Part shown: positions 1-11,275 of the stretch, piece by piece
Layout of the letters: every line of letters begins with the position of its first letter
How positions within the stretch are numbered: the first letter of the stretch is position 1
Source of the DNA: Hypoxylon rubiginosum
Lineage: Eukaryota > Ascomycota > Sordariomycetes > Xylariales > Hypoxylaceae
Direction of reading: 5' to 3'
Length of the DNA stretch: 64,000 bases
NCBI GenBank assembly: GCA_902806565.1
Contig: CADCXA010000031.1
Span: 1,426,001 to 1,490,000, forward strand
Made by a program: the position numbers and the translations under genes
Notes under the pieces: model-generated
Database searches by the model: none
What the model was told of the DNA's origin: nothing
Seen by the model: the letters and a program-made list of their open reading frames with translations, nothing else

Positions 1-466
1 CCTCGTCGAGATCGATAGTTCGGCCGTCAATCTTGAGGGGTTGCCCGGCGTAAAGGATGGTCTTCCGCCATTTCTCACAGTCGACGAACCTGGGGATATC
101 GGTGTCAGTCGACCCTTTCATTATAATATTTCTTCTTCCGATATATCACCAATCCTGGACACGGGACGCTTACATCTTCTTGGACAAGTTGACATCGAAC
201 TTTCGTGCTCGCAGGAAACGCAACTATATCCCCAATGGCCTTGTTAGCAGTCTATCCCGCCCGTTCTACTAAAAATATCCGGTCCGGTTCAAACATACCA
301 GCGTCAGAGTGTCCAACCGCTTAGTATAACCTTCGCTCTCCAGCATCATGCGTAGCTGGTGAACTTGTGCCTGCTGGGCGTCGGTCAAGTGGCCTGGGTG
401 GCCCGGCTTGGCCACAGGTGCCGTGGTAGGGTAGTCATAATGATCGTACTTGGTATCGAGCTCCAT
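1..466 (-). CDS. Sec14-type phosphatidylinositol/phosphatidylcholine transfer protein, N-terminal part (runs off left edge)
   Basis: This is the 5' part of a Sec14-family gene. Sec14 proteins exchange phosphatidylinositol and phosphatidylcholine at Golgi membranes and so support secretion. Three exons are visible: 466-299, 223-174 and 89-1 (open at the edge), joined across GTATGT..TAG and GTAAGC..CAG introns. The first 56 residues hold the run DAQQAQVHQLRMMLESEGY, typical of the CRAL-TRIO N-terminal region. Exon 2 encodes LRFLRARKFDVNLSKKM, the most recognisable Sec14 motif. Exon 3 begins FVDCEKWRK. The lipid-binding CRAL-TRIO lobe itself lies beyond the window. The stretch after WRK (TILYAGQPLKIDG) differs from the usual EFG(V/T)D sequence, so this may be a Sec14 paralogue rather than the main essential copy. 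Start and family are secure; the exact paralogue is not. Confidence 0.88.
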
Positions 467-1484
467 TGTTGAGGTTGCTTGCGTCGATTTCCTAAGAAAT
501 CGAGCAGTCGTAAAGTTGGAGGTTTCTGATTGGGCGTTGCGGTAGACACTTATTTATCCGAGTCGAGTCTAGATGGTTAGAAGGTAAGACTTTAGCGGTG
601 ATGTAGGTGGCAGGAGAAACACCAACAATGATGTTTTTAAGGAATACACACGTCTCTTTGAAGACGAGAAGTCAAAGATAGGAGGGAGATTATGTAGGTG
701 GATAAGTTTTGGGCTTGTCCCTTAGCCAAAGCACCAGAGTGTTAAAAGTCGGGGCTTCTGCTAGACCGGGACTCGATAAATTGGTAGATGCCACGAACTT
801 AATTAAAAAATAATACGGAACGGATTAGTGGCCGCGTTAGTTGGTTTAGGTGGTTTTCAGGTGGTTCAGGTGCTTATGGTTGCGGGCATGCCCAAGTGGG
901 ACGTCGTCATTGGTGCGCGGGCGGTGTAGATCTGGGACCTAAAAACCAAACCCAAACTTTAATCACGCTTCGTACGCCGCCTGCCAACTTACGTAATGCA
1001 GGGGGGCAGGGGGGTTTTACTCCTTATCCCCTGACCTCCTTTTCACCCTTGTCCCCCTCAGCCACTATTCTGTACGTTGCCCAGGTAGATATTCCGTATT
1101 TCATCCAAGTCATCTTACCTAGGTAGGCCTTGGGCATTGTGACATTTCTTTATAATACCAACTACGTTAGGTCACAGCAAGTCAGACATGTCAGTCACGG
1201 ACTCACAATTAAATGAGACAAGTTCAGGGACCCGTAGGAAATAGGTAACAAATAGTATCATCCCGTCCTAAATCCAAATGATTCAAGACCTTTCGATATT
1301 GTGCCATCAACTACATCGTCTAGGTGTAGACACAAGTATGATAAAAGGATAGCAACGTCCCGATGCATCCGTCTGTCTACGAATGTGTAGTGAGGTAGAT
1401 ATTGTAGGCAGCTTCATCGAAAAACAATGATGCCTAGCACGGTCTTCCGTATTTATTCGTCACGGTAACTTGGTCGCTGTCTCT
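467..1484. other. Intergenic region, Sec14 gene to prefoldin gene
   Basis: The region holds the upstream DNA of the Sec14-like gene and the 3' flank of the prefoldin gene. Short open frames are present, but none shows family motifs or plausible splice continuation. No RNA gene is recognised. Confidence 0.5.
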
Positions 1485-2506
1485 TCATCCGTTTGGCTGG
1501 CCATCGCCATCTTCATCTCCCTTCCCTTTTCTCTCTTCGTCTGCTTTTTCTTTCCGCTTCTGGACGACATCCCAGTTGTACACGCGTGCTATCGCGACCT
1601 CCATCGTCTAATCCGAGTCAGCTGACTGCATATTCCATATCAACCTGTACAGAGCCACTTACCGTAATTTGTTCTCGGAGGAAATCCAAGTCTTCCTCGC
1701 AATTAGCGTAGCTTTGTTTGGCAGCCGCTAGCTTCGACGTGAGAAGAGTCTCGGCTTCGTCAATCGGATATGACAACATCACATTTGCCTAGATGGTGCC
1801 ATTCTGGTCAGATAATAATTCAGATATATCCAGTGACAGCAAACTTGAGACTTGACATACACCAAGCCATAGATACACCTCGTCCGTGGGTGGTATTGAA
1901 GCTTTCGCGTATAGAGTGTCGTTAAGCTCGAACGTCGTCTCGATTGGGTCTGATTCCTCCTGTGGCCAAAAGTCAGTAACCCGATGACTGCTTCTAATCA
2001 TTATTGATTATATAGCGTACTGTTCTCGTTTTCAGGAACCTGACTGTCTCCAGGGTCTTATGTATATCAGGCATCTTGTCCTTCAGGCCGGCGATTCTCC
2101 GTTGTAGATTTAGTTCCATGAATTGGTATTTTCTGCGTGCAGGCTCCAGCGTCAGCAATTCCCGAGCACATATTTCTGAGGCACCTCGAGGCCTTATGAT
2201 ATTCGAACACTCGGTTACGACGGTTGAATGTCTTCGTCGCTCCAAAGGTGAAAGCGGTTCGGTGGATAATGTATGACATACGATATCATCTCTTGGAAGC
2301 TGCGCAGCGTGGATTGAACATCTTCCCTCGACGTGATATAGTCTTCGACCTTATCAACGAACGGCGCATAGGGAATGCCTCTCGGGTTGGTAGGTGCAGC
2401 ATCCTTTCTGTACCACGAGTTGCATCGCATTAGTAAAATTCCATAGGTAGAACTGGGGTTTCTTTGGGTCATACTGGGTAGCTGGCTCTTTGCCTTTAGA
2501 TGCCAT
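1485..2506 (-). CDS. PAC10: Prefoldin subunit 3 (VBP1/Pac10 type)
   Basis: This is an alpha-type subunit of the hexameric prefoldin co-chaperone, which passes unfolded actin and tubulin to the cytosolic chaperonin CCT. Six exons (2506-2475, 2407-2282, 2132-2021, 1959-1861, 1788-1663, 1607-1485) give 618 coding bases and a 205-residue protein, close to the usual size. The translation follows the family throughout: RGIPYAPFVDKVEDYI near the start, KYQFMELNLQRRIAGLKDKM in the first coiled coil, LYAKASIPPTDEVYLWLGAN in the beta hairpins, then EEDLDFLREQIT and ARVYNWDV in the second coiled coil. The tail is acidic and basic (GKGDEDGDG). Five introns in about 1 kb is dense but each junction keeps frame. 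The start was chosen because MASKGKEPATQ splices directly to KDAAPTNPRG. The identification is very secure; the yeast symbol is given by homology. Confidence 0.93.
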
Positions 2507-3218
2507 GTTTCATGTAGCATACGGTACAATCTAGCACATTGCTATCGGTGCGAGTTGAGACAATACAGCGCCAAAGGTTTGCGGCATGTGTTTGTGCCTG
2601 GATGTTTCGATGTTCGATGCTCGATGGAGCTCCTGAACTTGTTCTGAAAATTAAATTGGGAGCATGGGCCATTAAAGGCGGGGGAGCTCACCGACACGCG
2701 ACACGGGCAGCACGGGAAGCTGACCTAGGTGAAGGAGGGGCAGGCCGCGATAAATACATACACATACATACACATACATATGTAGGTACTCAGTATAAGA
2801 ATGATTTCGTTAGGTAAGGTTCTGAGGCTGATACAGTGCCAAGCTTCTAATCACGATCACGGAAACTGTGTGGCACGCGTCTTAAAATACAATATCAAAT
2901 GCGACTTGATCAATCAAACCCTCGCAACTGCATTTCGATGCCGTAGCTTCTTTAGTGTCCAGCCTTATGATAGGATAGCAATGTTCCTAAAAGCGTCCTA
3001 GCTTAAACTGACTCAGCTGACAGGAATAACTCTTGCATTCATATAAATTCGTTGATGTTATGCAGAAAAGTACAGAGAGCTAAGGAGTAGTTAGTAGTGG
3101 ATTCCGTTTTATTAACAGAGCCTAGTGACAATCTTCCTTCTATATCAACATTGTCATCGATTCCATCAAACTAACTTGAATACCTAGAATCAAAACATTC
3201 TTGGATAAATATATTAGC
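2507..3218. other. Intergenic region with short CATACACATA repeat
   Basis: The region lies between the prefoldin and alpha/beta hydrolase genes, which are transcribed away from each other, so it carries both promoters. It contains a short (ACATACACAT)-type repeat near 2756-2781. No coding potential is seen. Confidence 0.5.
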
Positions 3219-4129
3219 ATGGGCCAAGCACCCTCCCGCGACGTTTACCTCGAGACTAGAGTTGAAGATCCGCCGAATGAGTCGAAACCGCGGGGTCTCG
3301 CCCTCGTGGCTCACGGAAGGCTCGGGGGCAATTTTGATCAACCGCCAGTCCGCCTCCTCGCTGAGTATCTACGTGACAAGAGGCAGCTAAGAGTTGTGAC
3401 ATGGAACGCTAGAGGTATAGGCCAAAGCGAGGGGGGAGACGAGTGGACCAATTTTGGAACCTGGATTGGGGATACCGGAATAGATGACTACCACGTGATA
3501 CTCCCCTATATATTACCTAAATCTTTGACAGAACAATTGGCTGACTGACAGTCCGTCTACTTTGCCTATAGCGTATGCTTAGGGATTCCATGGCCAAATT
3601 TGTACAAGATTTTCCCAACGCTGAAAACCCCCAACTGTTCATATGTGTATGGCCTTCAACTCTCACCTGGGACTACCAGCATACCTACCTACCTTATAGT
3701 GTGCTAACACACCCTCAGGGCTATTCCGCGGGTGCCATCTTTGCAGGCTGCTCTCGTCCATCTCCGTCGTTTCCTCAGTTCGCGCCAGCACATTACATCC
3801 TCATATCATATCCCGTAGATCTCAATCCATTAATCGGCTTGCATAAGACGGGGTCATATTATCGCTCGGTGGAAGCGCTGGTGCAGGGATATGGCTGGGA
3901 AAACTTGCCTGCCGAGTTTCAGGGCAAGGAACCAGAAGTGGCTGGCGTGCTGACGGTTATGGGCCAGAGGGAGGCGGTGATATTTTATGGCTCATGGACA
4001 AGAATTCTGGGGGGAAAGAACAGGCGTAATGTTTTGAAACAGGTTGTCGTCGAGGGAGCTACACATGCTTGGGATGATAAAGCGTATCGTATTGTCGAAG
4101 AAGTCGATAGTTGGTTATGTACTATCTAG
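3219..4129 (+). CDS. Alpha/beta hydrolase, cytosolic, fungal TEX30/KANL3-like type
   Basis: Three exons (3219-3494, 3572-3646, 3719-4129) join in frame to 762 bases, a 253-residue protein without a signal peptide. The fold is visible in order: LALVAHGRLGGNF (strand and oxyanion region), LRVVTWNARGIGQSEGG, then a short helix exon MLRDSMAKFVQDF, the nucleophile elbow GYSAGAIFAGC created exactly at the second splice junction, and THAWDD near the C terminus supplying the catalytic histidine. Serine nucleophile and histidine are therefore present. The position where relatives have an acidic residue after the penultimate strand reads VMGQREAVIFYGSW, with no aspartate, so the acid of the triad is uncertain. 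Substrate is unknown. The ATG at 3219 is preferred over a TTG-led extension at 3201. The first intron uses a weak-looking donor (GTGATA). Confidence 0.75.
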
Positions 4130-5156
4130 GCAACATTTAGGGGATCAAAGAATCAGGTCACCAAAGGGGAAGACGAATTTTATCTTAGGTAATTTACTTT
4201 ACGGCTTATACAAATAGATTAATTGTATACGGTCCGATTCCCCACGTGTGTCGAGCGTTACGTGAGCTAGTCGTCTATGAATCCCCAGCGAGCTCCTTTT
4301 CTTTTCCCTTTATAGAACAATAGTTCACTGAACCTTGACAGATACTGTGAACTGTAAAGCCATGGCTACTAGGTATCTATGCTAATTCATGCTAGTAGCT
4401 ATCATCTTCTACGCTCGCTTAAAGCAAGACAACTTACTACCTTCACGGCCTCGTGAATCTTATGACGACAAGGTCATTGTTGCCTCTATCCGTCTCCTTG
4501 CTTTTTAAATTAGCAGAGATTAGGGTTTCTACCTATGATTACAGATACGGAGTAAGACGTACCTACATAGTTGTCGAAATTAGTGTATTTGAAGGTCATC
4601 ATCGATTCGGGACTTTCTTAGTGGACCGTCACCGTAGCCGTCACCGTAGCCATCGCCGTAGCCATCACGATAGCTCCGGGCTCTACGACTCTAGATTTGT
4701 GATAGTAACAATAGATATTTTTTGTTGTATATCTAAAGGCTAGGAAAATGATTCTGACAGCCTGATCTGCCTGCAGTATTGCATAAATTGCTTACCTAGG
4801 AAGGACTGTACTCGATCGAGACGGTGCTGTCGATGCGGCCCCCGCTTGGTGCAGAGAAGCTGCTTCACCACCTGCCCCGTGTCCCGGGATATGTGATGTT
4901 TTCTTTCCTGCAACTTTCATTTTGACCCAGGTACATTTTGGTTCCTCCACCCACTACCATCACATTTCTGAGGTAGTCCACGGTCCATTTGGAAAGAAAA
5001 GAAAGTACCTAAGGACTGTCTTTCCTCCCAAGACTTTTCACTTACTCTTCTGCCCTCTTTCTCTCCAGCAGCCTTCTTCTCTCGGAATCAGTCGAGAGTC
5101 TTCATAAACATAATCTTCTTCACGTTCTTTCATACCACCGTCCGTCTCTTTCGAAG
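4130..5156. other. Intergenic region between hydrolase and F-box genes
   Basis: Apart from the 12-bp tandem repeat annotated separately, no gene or RNA is recognised. The last few hundred bases are rich in pyrimidine (CTTTCCTCC, CTCTTTCTCTCC), which is usual for a fungal promoter just upstream of the F-box ATG. Confidence 0.5.
4627..4674. repeat. 12-bp tandem repeat, four copies
   Basis: Four consecutive 12-mers with consensus CRTCRCCGTAGC: the first two are identical (CGTCACCGTAGC), the next two have two and three substitutions. It lies in non-coding DNA between two genes. Confidence 0.85.
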
Positions 5157-6077
5157 ATGGCTCCGCTGGATATTTTTGTGATCCCTGAGTTGCTCGAGAA
5201 TATCCTTGTGAACCTTCCTGTCTGCGATCTGCTTTTCAATGCGCAGAGGGTGTCTAAGGAGTGGAAGAGCATAGTCAAGAGATCTCCTAGAATCCAGAAG
5301 ACTTTATTTATGAAGTCAAGCCAGACCTCCCAAGATGAAAACCAGTATACCAAGAATAAAATTCTTGGAGGTATTCTTGGGAACTTCTTCAGCCTATACT
5401 TCACGAGCGACGAGCCCGATGATTTTACGATGGCACATAGCCAATCATCAAAAATCGATCTTTCGGAATTCGATTACCAGCTACGCTTCCACTACCGACC
5501 AATCTGGCTGGCAGACAACGCCTCTTGGCGTTCAATGTTCGTCTCGCAACCTCCGATTACTAGAGTACATTGGCATATGGATATAGGTTGGGATCCCATG
5601 TTCTTTGATTGTGAGAAGGGCATGCCTACCATGGCAGCCGAACTCCACTTTCCTGAAGGGCTGCGAATGGGGGACTACTACGACCTAATCGTCGCAACCC
5701 TGGGTATTCGTACGGTGAAATGGCCGTCCCTGCGTCCGCCCAAGCAAAGCCGAGGTCAACATCCCAGCGTCCCGCCTCTACCACCCCTAACCGTAGCCCA
5801 GTGGAACAAGGAGCGAATGGGAGCAGCAGAAAAGGACGGAGCTCTCCTGATCAGCCAAGTCGTCTACAGAAGGGACATATTCGCTCCCCCGGGAGCCCGT
5901 GATGACTGGTGGCCTCGTACAGATCTTCGCGAGAAGTATCACAAGAGACTCGTCAAACTGGAGAAACGAGAGCCGGACCCCAACGCGTTACTACGATACA
6001 AATATACCGCACTAGATCCGCAAAGCACCTCTTCTATGGATCAGTTCCTTCAGGCAGTCACTACCCTAGCGCCTTAG
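5157..6077 (+). CDS. F-box domain protein
   Basis: This is a single-exon gene for a 306-residue protein. The first 45 residues form a fungal F-box (IPELLENILVNLPVCDLL, then RVSKEWKSIVKRSPRIQKTL), including the buried tryptophan. F-box proteins bind Skp1 and bring substrates to the SCF ubiquitin ligase. The rest has no recognisable repeat, which is usual for the large, fast-evolving fungal F-box families. It contains a proline-rich linker around residues 195-215 (RPPKQSRGQHPSVPPLPPL) followed by a conserved-looking C-terminal block (WWPRTDLREKYHKRL). The substrate cannot be predicted. A shorter, decayed relative of the same N-terminal block lies about 1 kb downstream (7102-7596). Confidence 0.85.
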   Translation: MAPLDIFVIPELLENILVNLPVCDLLFNAQRVSKEWKSIVKRSPRIQKTLFMKSSQTSQDENQYTKNKILGGILGNFFSLYFTSDEPDDFTMAHSQSSKIDLSEFDYQLRFHYRPIWLADNASWRSMFVSQPPITRVHWHMDIGWDPMFFDCEKGMPTMAAELHFPEGLRMGDYYDLIVATLGIRTVKWPSLRPPKQSRGQHPSVPPLPPLTVAQWNKERMGAAEKDGALLISQVVYRRDIFAPPGARDDWWPRTDLREKYHKRLVKLEKREPDPNALLRYKYTALDPQSTSSMDQFLQAVTTLAP

Positions 6078-7101
6078 ACTCGGTCGCGCCGTCACAGTCG
6101 AATCATCGTGTAGTCCTGTTCTTTCCGTGGTATGTCCATATTTATCAGTTTCTCGTCCGACAATCGCTAACAAAGTAAGGACGACATGCCCAAGAGCCCG
6201 GCGATCCCCGTTACGATCCGTTATATAGCCCAGTCTAACTCGCTGTCGACTTTCCATAACCTGTCGTGATACGAATACACAACTTTCTCGTGATTCGAAT
6301 ACACAACCCTCTCGTTATTCGAATACATAACTTCTCGTTGTACGAATCCCCTGCAAGGACAGGAACTTTTTAAGAGCATCGACCGGCCCGCCTACAAGTG
6401 CTGTGGAAATTGTAAGCACAGCACCCTGTACTGTTTTTCAGTAGCGTGGCTAACATGACTAGGTATAGAATGATGGAATATCGAACGTCTTCGATAGGAT
6501 TGTTGGAAGTTTATGAAGAAATCCGAATAGGAGTGTATGGAGACCAACTTTGTTTTTGTTTCTGTGTAGGAAGGATGTTTTGCCGTCGCCCTGAGAATGC
6601 CTGATGGAAGGTTTCTCAATGCATAACCGGCGGACTTGCAAGATGCCAAATGGATGGTTAAAGGATACCAGATTTCTTTTAGTGAAGGGGTAATGGCAAG
6701 GACTCGGATGTCTATATACTAGACATCTTGACTTCGAGCAAATGAATACAAGCACGACTGACTTTCAGCATGAACTCGAAAACCTACGTGTTCGTTCTAT
6801 CTTACGGCTGACCTTAATATAATATTGATATTGGTCTTGGCTACCTACGATTAGATTCCCTTACGAAGATTTAGTAGCGATCAAGCTACTCAAGCTACCC
6901 ACCCCTATCACCTCGACAGTATTCTACCGCTCAGTTTCCTACCGGTTAAGCTACGTGACCTCCTGGACCTGAGCTTTTGTCAACAAATCATCTCGAACGA
7001 AGAGTGGGCATCTATTGCCTACCTAATTATTCCGTCTAGAATCTCGACGTAAGCCATGCCTCCTTTTCTCGATTAGCACTCTAATACTATCCTAGGTAAA
7101 T
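6078..7101. other. Intergenic region between F-box gene and its decayed relative
   Basis: It contains a 24-bp tandem repeat (separate entry). The minus-strand open frames at 6392-6755 show no family motif and are not supported. Confidence 0.5.
6264..6349. repeat. Roughly 24-bp tandem repeat, 3.6 copies
   Basis: Units are 6264-6287, 6288-6311, 6312-6334 and a partial 6335-6349, with consensus TCGTKATWCGAATACAYAAC followed by YYTC. Units 1 and 2 differ at three positions; unit 3 is one base shorter. The repeat begins about 190 bp after the F-box stop codon. Confidence 0.85.
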
Positions 7102-7596
7102 ATGTCCCTAAAATTGCCTTATTTCCTCGTTTGTCTAGCGATGGCATCTGCTCAGCAGCAGGTCCCCAACACGACCGAGTTCCTCGAATCTATCATTCTC
7201 AGCCTAGAGCATATCGAACTCTTCTTCAATGCAAAGCGCGTGTCCAAGCAACAGAATACAGTCATTGCTACATCTCCCAGGATTCGGCAGATCAAGTTTA
7301 TTAGAACGAGTCCCACACTACCCACTCCCGATCGGTTGGCAATCAGATACACAAGAACTATACCGCCTGCAGCCATGATACCGCAATTGTTCGCCGTTAC
7401 AATAGACAATACGTGGGGGCTCGGAATCCACGACGAGTGGGCTGCTAATCATACACACGACATTATCGGCACTACAAATAGCATCGACGCTTCAATAGTA
7501 GTACGGGGTACCGTACAAACGACGGATGAATATATAACAAGATGTAGTAGAGTATACATATACACACGAGACTGCTTCTGCCAAAAGCCCTCAGAT
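7102..7596 (+). pseudogene. Decayed F-box-like gene, relative of the gene at 5157-6077
   Basis: An open frame starting MSLKLPYFLVCLAMASA contains FLESIILSLEHIELFFNAKR followed by VSKQQNTVIATSPRIRQIKF. This aligns residue by residue with the F-box of the upstream gene (LLENILVNLPVCDLLFNAQR, VSKEWKSIVKRSPRIQKTLF), but the F-box tryptophan is lost (KEW to KQQ). Downstream there is no similarity to the upstream protein. The frame stays open to 7704, yet its last 100 bases are antisense to the last exon of the peptidase gene (7725-7597), so the 3' end is probably not real coding sequence. I read this as a truncated duplicate in decay. A short functional gene with an unrecognised intron remains possible. 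Confidence 0.5.
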
Positions 7597-9429
7597 CTAC
7601 GCCCCAGTGGCGAACAGCGGAAGATTAGGCTCGCACACGGTTCCCGGGGCGGGCAATATCCCCTCGAGGAAGTATCGCTGGATGGCCATATCCGTGCAGT
7701 TTGACGGTTGGGACAAGGCTAGGTGCTGCAGCGCGTAGAATATTAGTATCTTTTCTTGTCTCTCGAGGTATAATACTTGCACCAAGGAAAAGTGGAGAAA
7801 GGGGTAACAGGGGAGGAAAAGGGGGAGATACTCACACCATGGCCATTATGCGTAAGCAAAACACTGCCCTCGAACCCTTCGCTCATGTTCCGGGCCGAGA
7901 CGAGCGGGGTGACGGGGTCGAACGTGTTGCCGACGAACAGCAGCGGGCTCCTCGTCTTCACCCGGAAGTCGCCCTCGTACCGCTCCCTCGCGCTGAACTT
8001 CCACTGCGCGCACGGCGTCACGTAGTACCCCCAGGCCCAGTCCCAGAACCACCTGCTCTGCCGGCGGTACTGCGCGAAGTCCGGCGCGAGGTCCGCCACG
8101 TCGCCCGCCCGCCGCCTCTTGTCGCCGCAGCGGATGCCCAGGATCGCCTGCGCCTGCTGCGGGATCGCGCCGGCGCCGCCCAGGATGCGCGCCGCGAACG
8201 TGTCGAGGTTGCCCCGCAGCAGGTCGTCGATGGCGAGCGCGAGCCCCGGCCACGAGGACGGTCTGTACAGCGAGTTGTAGACGTGGCTCTTGAAGATCGT
8301 CAGGTCGAACACGATGCTGCCGTTGTACACGGGCGGGGCTTCGCGCATCTTGGTGAAGAGCTGCAGCATCGTGGCCTCGAGCTCTTCGAAGGTCCGGTTG
8401 TGCGCGAGCGCGCAGTTCTGCGGCATTGCGATGCATCCGCGCAGGAACTGCTCCCAGGTGGCGTCTGTCGCGGCGACCATCTCCGGCTCGCCGCTGCGTC
8501 GCGAGGAACTGTTAGTTTACGCCCTCTTTAAGGAAATTATGGTTGAAAGGAGGAAGCTACTCACAACATGTTGTAGTACTGATGCGCGTTCATCACGCCG
8601 TCTAGCACCACCTTGTCTACCTTGTCAGGGAACATTGCGGCGACGGTTGCCCCTAGCGTGGTGCCTCCCGATATACCTATGGATTATTTGATCAGCACGA
8701 ACTCTAGAGCTGGATGCATATGCATCTCATTTTCCACAACTCACCCCAGTATCTAAGTAAGCCATCCTCGCCGAGGGCATCGACGATGGACATCATGTCC
8801 CTCGCCACGAACGCCATACCAACGTAGTCACCGATATCCTTCAGCTGGTTATAGCAGGTTTCCGAGATGATCTCACCCTGCGCCCAGAGGAGTCCCACTG
8901 CCGTGTCCGCGGCGCTGGCTAGGGTGTTTCCCAAGCCGGCATAATAACCCGTGGGATCGACAGGAAAGCAATTGAAAAGGAGAGTATTCCCAGTTCCCCT
9001 ATTCCGTATTGTTAGCTCATGGCGGCTTCAATAGTCCGGCCGCTCAAGGTTCAATTCGTACCTCGGATCCCAACTTATGAGGTCGTGGTAACCTCCAGTA
9101 ATCGGCCCCTGGATTGGCGCGTAAGCGAGCATGCTATTCAACCCATCCTGGCCCGGGCCGCCGAAGTTCAAGAGGATGCTGCCGCGTTTGGGTTCTTTCT
9201 GGGCTGGGTATTTGATAACATCGAGAGAAATGGTTCGGCTGTCGGAGCTGTTGGTATAGTCAAGCGGCACGGTTAATTTGGCGCATTGCACGGGTAGCGT
9301 CGTGTTGAGGTTGCAGGGTCCCCACTGAAGCCCCTGAGTAGTACTGGATGCCATCTGGTGAATGGTCTCCGCGCTGGCCTTGACGGCGAGCGAAAGGAAG
9401 AACTCGAGGACAGTTGATGAAGAAACCAT
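7597..9429 (-). CDS. Secreted TAP-like serine peptidase (alpha/beta hydrolase, family S33)
   Basis: Five exons (9429-9062, 8998-8745, 8676-8565, 8493-7836, 7725-7597) give 1521 bases, 506 residues. The N terminus is a signal peptide (MVSSSTVLEFFLSLAVKASA). The fold then shows LLNFGGPGQDG (oxyanion hole), ISWDPRGTGNT with the RG completed across the first junction, and the nucleophile elbow YWGISGGTTLG (GxSxG) spanning the second. The C-terminal third is the TAP-like domain: LLFVGNTFDPVTPL supplies the aspartate, and NGHGHLALSQPSNC the histidine, the latter formed across the last junction. This matches fungal tripeptidyl-aminopeptidase-like enzymes that cleave peptides outside the cell. Exon 4 is notably GC-rich. 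The gene ends tail-to-tail against the decayed F-box copy. Confidence 0.9.
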
Positions 9430-11275
9430 CTTGAATTCAACTGTCTATGAAGTCAAATTGTGATGCAGGACCGGTTTTCCATTTTCTGGGCTGTTCTGAG
9501 CATTTTATATATTCATACGACAACCACAAAATTCTTTCACTAACGAGCAGTGCCATTCCGTCGTATAATAATCCTATATTACAGCCTCATCTACCTTGCA
9601 GCTAGACCGAGAGCTGAAAGAAGTTTTACGACGTACATTCGAATTCGAATTGTTAAGGAAAAGGGTTGCACCCAATTAGAGACTTGAATTTTGAAAATTA
9701 CATTGTTCTTGGCAAACTGACAATACGGCGTATCTGCGATAGGATCCATGTTTATGAAGATCCCGCTTAACAGGGCATAGCTTCTCAAAAGCTTCTCAGC
9801 CTTATGCTAGGCTTATAGAACCTTGGCATGACATCTTAGGCTCCTCCCGTCGTAAAAGTGACAAGTCTAAGGGTCCACCCTAGCTTGGCAAAAGGGGCTA
9901 AGGTTCAGAGACATGACTTAGGTATGCAGTCATCATAAGCTATATTCTTGGGGAAGGTTAGTCGCAACAAGCAGAAGACATAGCAAAGATGTCTAACGAA
10001 TGACACCAAAGACGCATTTAAAGCTAGAACTTGGACGGTGCTATATGTATACGGCGTATATCCCTAGGAGTAAAAGTTTGGGACTCGAAAATGCCGTCTG
10101 GATTCCTAGTGAGTGGTTCATCATTGGAACACAGCCCTTATATCATCATAGGTACCAGTCCAAGGGCTACTAGCGCCGCAATGTCTCATATTTCCAAATA
10201 GTAGCCATCTAAGCCTTGAAGTAGTCGTCGAATACTCGTTTTGTGAATAGTTGGGCTATTGTTTATGTAGTCGCTAAACATGCGAGTGGTTAAACTAGCG
10301 GTGGTTGCGTCTTAAAGTCACATAGATAATAAATGGCGGTATAAATCGACTCGGGTCAACCGGTAAAGCTCGCGATAAATCACAGAAGGCAGGATTTTCG
10401 GCGATGATCCTTATCGAACATCTACACAGCTTGGTATATACCGTCTCCGGAGAATTTCACGCAACCCTCCCGGGTAGTTGACTAATCACCGTCGTCGCCG
10501 ACTCTCGCGGCCTATCTCCGCCGTATCCGGTGTTGCATTATTGAGCTTTCTGCAGGCGGACCAAGCGAGATAAATATATATATATAGTCCGTCCACTCGC
10601 AGTCGGCCGGCATGATGTGGGGGGTTATCTCAAAGCATTGTCAGGTTACTCCTTACCGACCGATAGGTAGTAAATTGAGTGCATATGCCAAAGCACCCAC
10701 CCCCGGTGTGAGTGAGCCGTTCAACACGTTACTTTTTTCCACACCTCCTTGAGCGACCGTAACAGTGCATTAATAACAACTTGTGGGTGTGATTGTGTAG
10801 CCCTAATATGCGACCACGACCGATCTAAGGGTCCTCTACGGTTAAATTAGCAGCGTACATTGGCACGGTAGTTGGTGTATTGGAGGGAAAGTGTTTGGCA
10901 CTCGAGGCTCACAGGTCACTCTAGTTACCTGACAATGTAATAAAGAGACGATCGTTTTGAATCAGTAAATCAATCATTATATTCCATTGCTCGCTATCTT
11001 GCAGCCACGTTAACGTAATTATTCCCCCAAACTCCAGTTTCCGTGGCTCGTCTGGCCTTAGAATGCACATGCGACAACTCCCCCCAACGTTAGAAGTGAT
11101 ATCATTAGAAAGCAATGCCCAAATTTTGACGCCGGCCAGAATATCAGATACATGACAACGCTAAATCAAGAGTGACCTAACAATAGAACAATGCCTTTTT
11201 TTGAGGTTATAACAGTATACGGTATGTGCTGGTTAATGGTGACGAGTTGGTATGGTTTGAGCGCGAGGGTATCTC
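9430..11275. other. Intergenic region between peptidase and frq
   Basis: This is 1.8 kb holding the peptidase promoter and the 3' flank of frq. Only short open frames are present (for example 64 codons at 10921-11115, minus strand) and none has a recognisable motif. In Neurospora an antisense frq transcript starts downstream of frq; nothing here can confirm such a start. Confidence 0.45.

Noticed and set aside
4453..4743. 96-codon plus-strand frame over the 12-bp repeat
   Set aside because: Its HRSRHRSHRRSHH stretch is simply the tandem repeat in translation; there is no supporting start or domain.
7701..8531. Long plus-strand frames of 276 and 133 codons across the peptidase gene
   Set aside because: They are antisense shadows of GC-rich peptidase exon 4; the minus strand has a complete, motif-bearing protein with consistent splicing.
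10921..11115. 64-codon minus-strand frame downstream of frq
   Set aside because: Too short and without homology that I recognise.
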